Both the position numbers and the translations under genes were made by a program. From NCBI GenBank assembly GCA_944386055.1, contig CALWZP010000007.1:1-64000 (forward strand): 64,000 bases of DNA, read 5' to 3'. This document shows positions 61,210 through 64,000 of the stretch, in pieces (the first letter of the stretch is position 1; every line of letters begins with the position of its first letter). A model generated the notes under the pieces. It ran no database searches, was not told the origin of the DNA, and was given only the letters and a program-made list of their open reading frames with translations. The stretch is from an uncultured Oscillospiraceae bacterium. Lineage in GTDB: Bacteria > Bacillota > Clostridia > Oscillospirales > Oscillospiraceae.

Positions 61210-62133
61210 ATGGAGATCCGGCAGCTGCGGTATTTTGTGGAGATCTGCAAATACCGGAATTTCACCCGCGCGGCGGACGCCTGTTATATCTCCACCCAGG
61301 GAATCAGCATGGCCATCCTTCGGCTGGAGAACGAGCTGAACCGCCAGCTGTTCGTCCGGGACAAACAGGGGGTGACGCTGACACCGGCGGCGGAATTTCT
61401 GCTGCCCCGGGCCAAAAAGATGCTGGCGCTGAACAGCGAGTGCGAGGCGTATTTTGCCACCGGAGCCACCCACCAGTCGGTGCTGCCGGTGGCCTTCGCC
61501 CCGGGGTCCATCGAGGAGTTCGCCGGGGAGCTGCTGGGCGTTTTTGAACAGGAGCACCCCGAGATCCAGGTGGAGGTGCGGGAGTACTGCGACACCGACT
61601 GCGAAAAGGCGGTGGGCAGCGGTGAGGTGGAGGTGGGCTTCACCTGCGGGCCGGTGGCACCCAATCAATTTGAATCCCGGCTGCTGGCGGTGAGTCCCCA
61701 TGCCCTGATCGTCCACCGGGACCATCCCCTGGCGGCGAGAAAGTTTATCCGGGCGGAGGATGTGCGGGGGCTTCCCCTGGTGATGCTCCGGGATACCACC
61801 AAGACTTATTCTGTCATCCGGGCCGGCTGTCAGATGGCGGGGTTTGAACCGGTGGTGGAGACCTTTGTGGACAACATCCTGACGGTATACGATCTGGCCC
61901 AGATCAAAAAAGCGGTGGGGGTGTCCACTGTGGTGCTGGCGGCCCACCTCAACCGGCCCGAGCTGCGGGCGATCCCGTTTGAAGACCCTATCTTTCAATG
62001 GAGCGTTCACTTCATCCGGCGGCGGGGCGCGGCACTCTCTCCGGCGGCCAAGCTGTTCCAGCAGGCGGTGCTGAAGAAGCTGGAGAAGCAGGGGATCCTT
62101 CACCTGCCCAGAGAGGGGGAGGCGCAGCCGTGA
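61210..62133 (+). CDS. LysR-family regulator 1 of an overlapping pair
   Basis: A 307-residue protein with GGGGAGGGAG before its ATG. The helix-turn-helix is at about 3-60 (RQLRYFVEICKYRNFTRAADACYISTQGISMAI) and the effector domain from about 90 (VLPVAFAPGSIEEFAGELLG). It is divergent from the activase gene and overlaps the next LysR gene by ATGA-type coupling. It is a candidate regulator of the activase and of the alcohol dehydrogenase locus. Confidence 0.9.
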   Translation: MEIRQLRYFVEICKYRNFTRAADACYISTQGISMAILRLENELNRQLFVRDKQGVTLTPAAEFLLPRAKKMLALNSECEAYFATGATHQSVLPVAFAPGSIEEFAGELLGVFEQEHPEIQVEVREYCDTDCEKAVGSGEVEVGFTCGPVAPNQFESRLLAVSPHALIVHRDHPLAARKFIRAEDVRGLPLVMLRDTTKTYSVIRAGCQMAGFEPVVETFVDNILTVYDLAQIKKAVGVSTVVLAAHLNRPELRAIPFEDPIFQWSVHFIRRRGAALSPAAKLFQQAVLKKLEKQGILHLPREGEAQP

Positions 62134-63023
62134 ATCTGCTGCAGATTGAATATTTTCTGACCCTGGCAAAATTCGGGAGCTTTCGCAAAACCGCGGAGCA
62201 CCTGTATGTCTCCCAGCCGGCGGTGAGCAAGCAGATCTCCCTGCTGGAGAAGGAGTGGGGCTTCCCCCTGTTCGAGCGCAGCTACCGCATGGTGACGCTG
62301 ACCCCGTCGGGAAAGCTCATGCTGGAGGCCATCCAGCAGTCCCAGAAGCTGTATGAGGACGCGCTGTACCAGGCGAAGCTGCGCGGTCAGGCGGACCGGA
62401 CGGAGCTGCAGCTGGGAATCATGGAACACTCTGACCTTGTCAACCTGTCCGACATCCTGGCGCAGTTTCAGCAGGAACACCCCGAGGTGGCGCTGAAGGT
62501 GCAGCAGTTTCCCATCTCTCAGCTTCTGCTGCAGCACCCGGACGGGGAATACGACATGGTGATCAACCACGAGCGGAATCTGCGCAACAAGTGCGAGCTG
62601 GAGACCCGGGTGCTGGCCCGGCGGAGGCATGTGGCCATCCTCTCCAGGTATCATCCACTCTGGCGGGGAAACGAGACCAGGCTGGAGGATCTGAAGGGGG
62701 AGCGGGTGTATGTCCCCGCGCCGGTGGGGACCACCCTGACGGTGGACTACTGCGCCTATATCTGCGCACACCACGGGTTCACCCCTCGGGAGGTGGTGCC
62801 GCTGCCCAATGTGGAGTCGGTGCTGCTGGCGGTGAAGATGGGCTTCGGCTTCGCAGTGCTGGACGACCTGATCACGCTGCCCCATCCCATGGAACTGGAG
62901 ACGATCCCCACCGATGTCACCTTTGAGGTGCTGCTGGCGTGGCACAAGGAGAACCGCAACCCGGCCATCCCCATTCTGGCGTCGGAGATCCTGGAAAACC
63001 TGAATTTGAAATCCACGGTGTGA
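62130..63023 (+). CDS. LysR-family regulator 2 of an overlapping pair
   Basis: Start GTG 62130, overlapping the stop of regulator 1 by four bases, with GAGGGGGAGG upstream. The 297-residue product has the helix-turn-helix LLQIEYFLTLAKFGSFRKTAEHLYVSQPAVSKQIS and an effector domain with LGIMEHSDLVNLSDILAQFQQEHP. Two LysR regulators translated from one message is unusual and hints at heteromer formation or stepwise control. Confidence 0.9.
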   Translation: MNLLQIEYFLTLAKFGSFRKTAEHLYVSQPAVSKQISLLEKEWGFPLFERSYRMVTLTPSGKLMLEAIQQSQKLYEDALYQAKLRGQADRTELQLGIMEHSDLVNLSDILAQFQQEHPEVALKVQQFPISQLLLQHPDGEYDMVINHERNLRNKCELETRVLARRRHVAILSRYHPLWRGNETRLEDLKGERVYVPAPVGTTLTVDYCAYICAHHGFTPREVVPLPNVESVLLAVKMGFGFAVLDDLITLPHPMELETIPTDVTFEVLLAWHKENRNPAIPILASEILENLNLKSTV

Positions 63024-63036
63024 GACACCTGAGAGG

Positions 63037-63069
63037 AGAGGGGCGGATGGCCATGCCATCCGCCCCTCT
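63037..63069. terminator. Terminator between LysR 2 and the dehydrogenase gene
   Basis: A 15-bp perfect stem (AGAGGGGCGGATGGC) with loop CAT; convergent position. Confidence 0.75.
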
Positions 63070-63092
63070 TGCACAGGGAAGAGAAAGGAGTT

Positions 63093-64000
63093 TCACTGAT
63101 AGTGGTCGTAGATGCCCTCCATGGCGGTCCGGGCCATCTCCGGGGTGATTTCCGCCGGGCAGTTGAAGCGCAGCCCGTCCTCATAGGCCAGAGACGCGCC
63201 GGAGACCACCTGTTCCCGGGTGAAGCCCATCTCCCGGGGGGATTTGATGCCGCACTGACGCATGAGATCGCGCACCGCCTGGGCCACGGCCTCTCCCAGC
63301 TGGGCGGGGGGTTCGCCGCCGGAGAAGGTGAGGCCCATGGCCTCGCCGATCAGGCGGATCTTGTCGGGAACCGCAGGGGCGATGAGAAGGATGAGCTCCG
63401 GATCGCCCCAGATGCAGTTCAGCCCGTGGGGGGTGTGGAAAGTGGCGGACAGCGCGTTGGCCAGGGCATGGCCAAAGTGGTTCTCTGCGTCGGCAAAGGC
63501 GATCCCGGCAAAGTTGCTGGCCAGGGCCAGATCGGTGCGGACCGCCAGATCAGCGCCGTCCCGGCACGCGGCGGGAAGAGAGCGGACGATCCGGCGAATG
63601 GCATCCAGCGCCAGCACCTCCGAGCGGGGATTGCGGTTTTTGGCGGTGATGGCCTCCACCGCGTGGCAGAAGGCGTCCAGCCCGGTGTTGGCGGTGACGG
63701 CGGGGGGGACGGTGAGGGTCAGCTCAGGGTCCAGAATGGCCACAGTGCGGCTCTTGAGGTACAGCCCCAGCTTCTCGTTGGTGGCCAGGTTGGAGATGAC
63801 GCACACCGGGGTGACCTCGCTGCCGGTGCCCGCGGTGGTGGGTACCAGGACGATGGGGATATCGGTGCTCAGGCAGGCGGGGGGAAGGGTGAGATACTGG
63901 GTCACGGGGGCAGGATTGGCCATCATCAGGGCGATGCCCTTGGCGGCGTCCATGCTGCTGCCGCCACCCACGCCGATGACGCAGTCCACGCCCTGGGCTT
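63093..64000 (-). CDS. Iron-containing alcohol dehydrogenase, N-terminus beyond the right edge
   Basis: About 302 residues of a type III alcohol dehydrogenase are visible; the first ~85 are off the window. Diagnostic parts are the NAD(P) motif VIGVGGGSSMDAAKG, PTTAGTGSEVTPVCV, and the metal ligands Asp and His in NTGLDAFCHAVEA, His in AENHFGHALAN and His in FHTPHGLN. It reduces an aldehyde or oxidises an alcohol with NAD(P). Fe-dehydrogenases of this kind often accompany glycyl-radical enzymes that release aldehydes, and an activase gene lies 2.1 kb away, so a shared pathway is a fair inference. Confidence 0.92.
   Translation of the reverse strand, partial: AQGVDCVIGVGGGSSMDAAKGIALMMANPAPVTQYLTLPPACLSTDIPIVLVPTTAGTGSEVTPVCVISNLATNEKLGLYLKSRTVAILDPELTLTVPPAVTANTGLDAFCHAVEAITAKNRNPRSEVLALDAIRRIVRSLPAACRDGADLAVRTDLALASNFAGIAFADAENHFGHALANALSATFHTPHGLNCIWGDPELILLIAPAVPDKIRLIGEAMGLTFSGGEPPAQLGEAVAQAVRDLMRQCGIKSPREMGFTREQVVSGASLAYEDGLRFNCPAEITPEMARTAMEGIYDHYQ

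Noticed and set aside
1-64000. CRISPR array, rRNA gene or complete insertion sequence
   Set aside because: I saw no regular spacer-repeat array, no rRNA segment and no transposase frame with terminal inverted repeats.

Overview
The window reads as chromosomal DNA of a GC-rich, low-T-run Firmicute, most likely a gut Clostridia of the Oscillospiraceae type (Flavonifractor/Lawsonibacter-like; inferred, not proven). Supporting signs are strong AGGAGG ribosome sites with frequent TTG/GTG starts, a tryptophan T-box, the Clostridia-type Y-polymerase/YolD pair, an Opu-type transporter and VirD4 proteins of the Firmicute conjugative-element type. Most genes use a GC-rich codon set; a few stretches (about 1-2,450, 20,760-21,060, 37,780-38,200) are visibly AT-richer.

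Layout. 1-570: end of an integrated element whose border is a 23-bp copy of a tRNA 3' end. 840-4,670: accessory stretch with an AlbA_2/ATPase-type protein and a decayed Y-family DNA polymerase followed by an intact YolD-like gene. 4,791-16,129: cell-envelope block with a two-component system, a CatA-like acetyltransferase, an ABC exporter whose permease is fused to an M1 peptidase, a lipoprotein, and a NEW3-domain protein with a second ABC-2 exporter. 16,224-19,502: Opu-type osmolyte/quaternary-amine importer. 19,761-29,407: a two-subunit molybdenum enzyme of the pyrogallol-phloroglucinol transhydroxylase type, two LysR regulators and a complete TRAP transporter; together they look like an uptake-and-conversion locus for a small (probably aromatic or organic-acid) compound. 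29,520-30,959: non-coding dispersed repeats. 30,960-38,616: housekeeping genes (FAD protein, polA, rimI-like, GNAT, tsaD), a DnaA-box-like cluster, and a frameshifted membrane protein. 38,796-43,390: tRNA-Thr and small accessory genes. 43,396-50,321: an unusual minus-strand module with a DnaB-like ATPase, a soluble VirD4-like ATPase, a ClpP-like protease and unknown proteins. 50,419-57,295: complete trpEGDCFBA operon under a T-box(UGG) leader. 57,444-64,000: UvrA-like protein, a glycyl-radical-enzyme activase without its partner enzyme, two overlapping LysR genes and an iron-dependent alcohol dehydrogenase cut by the window edge.

The most promising undescribed material is (i) the transhydroxylase-type molybdoenzyme/TRAP locus with a three-hairpin leader in front of the transporter, (ii) the DnaB/VirD4/ClpP module that has no relaxase or secretion ATPase in view, and (iii) the ABC permease-M1 peptidase fusion. 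Functions below rest on motif reading only; no database search was possible.
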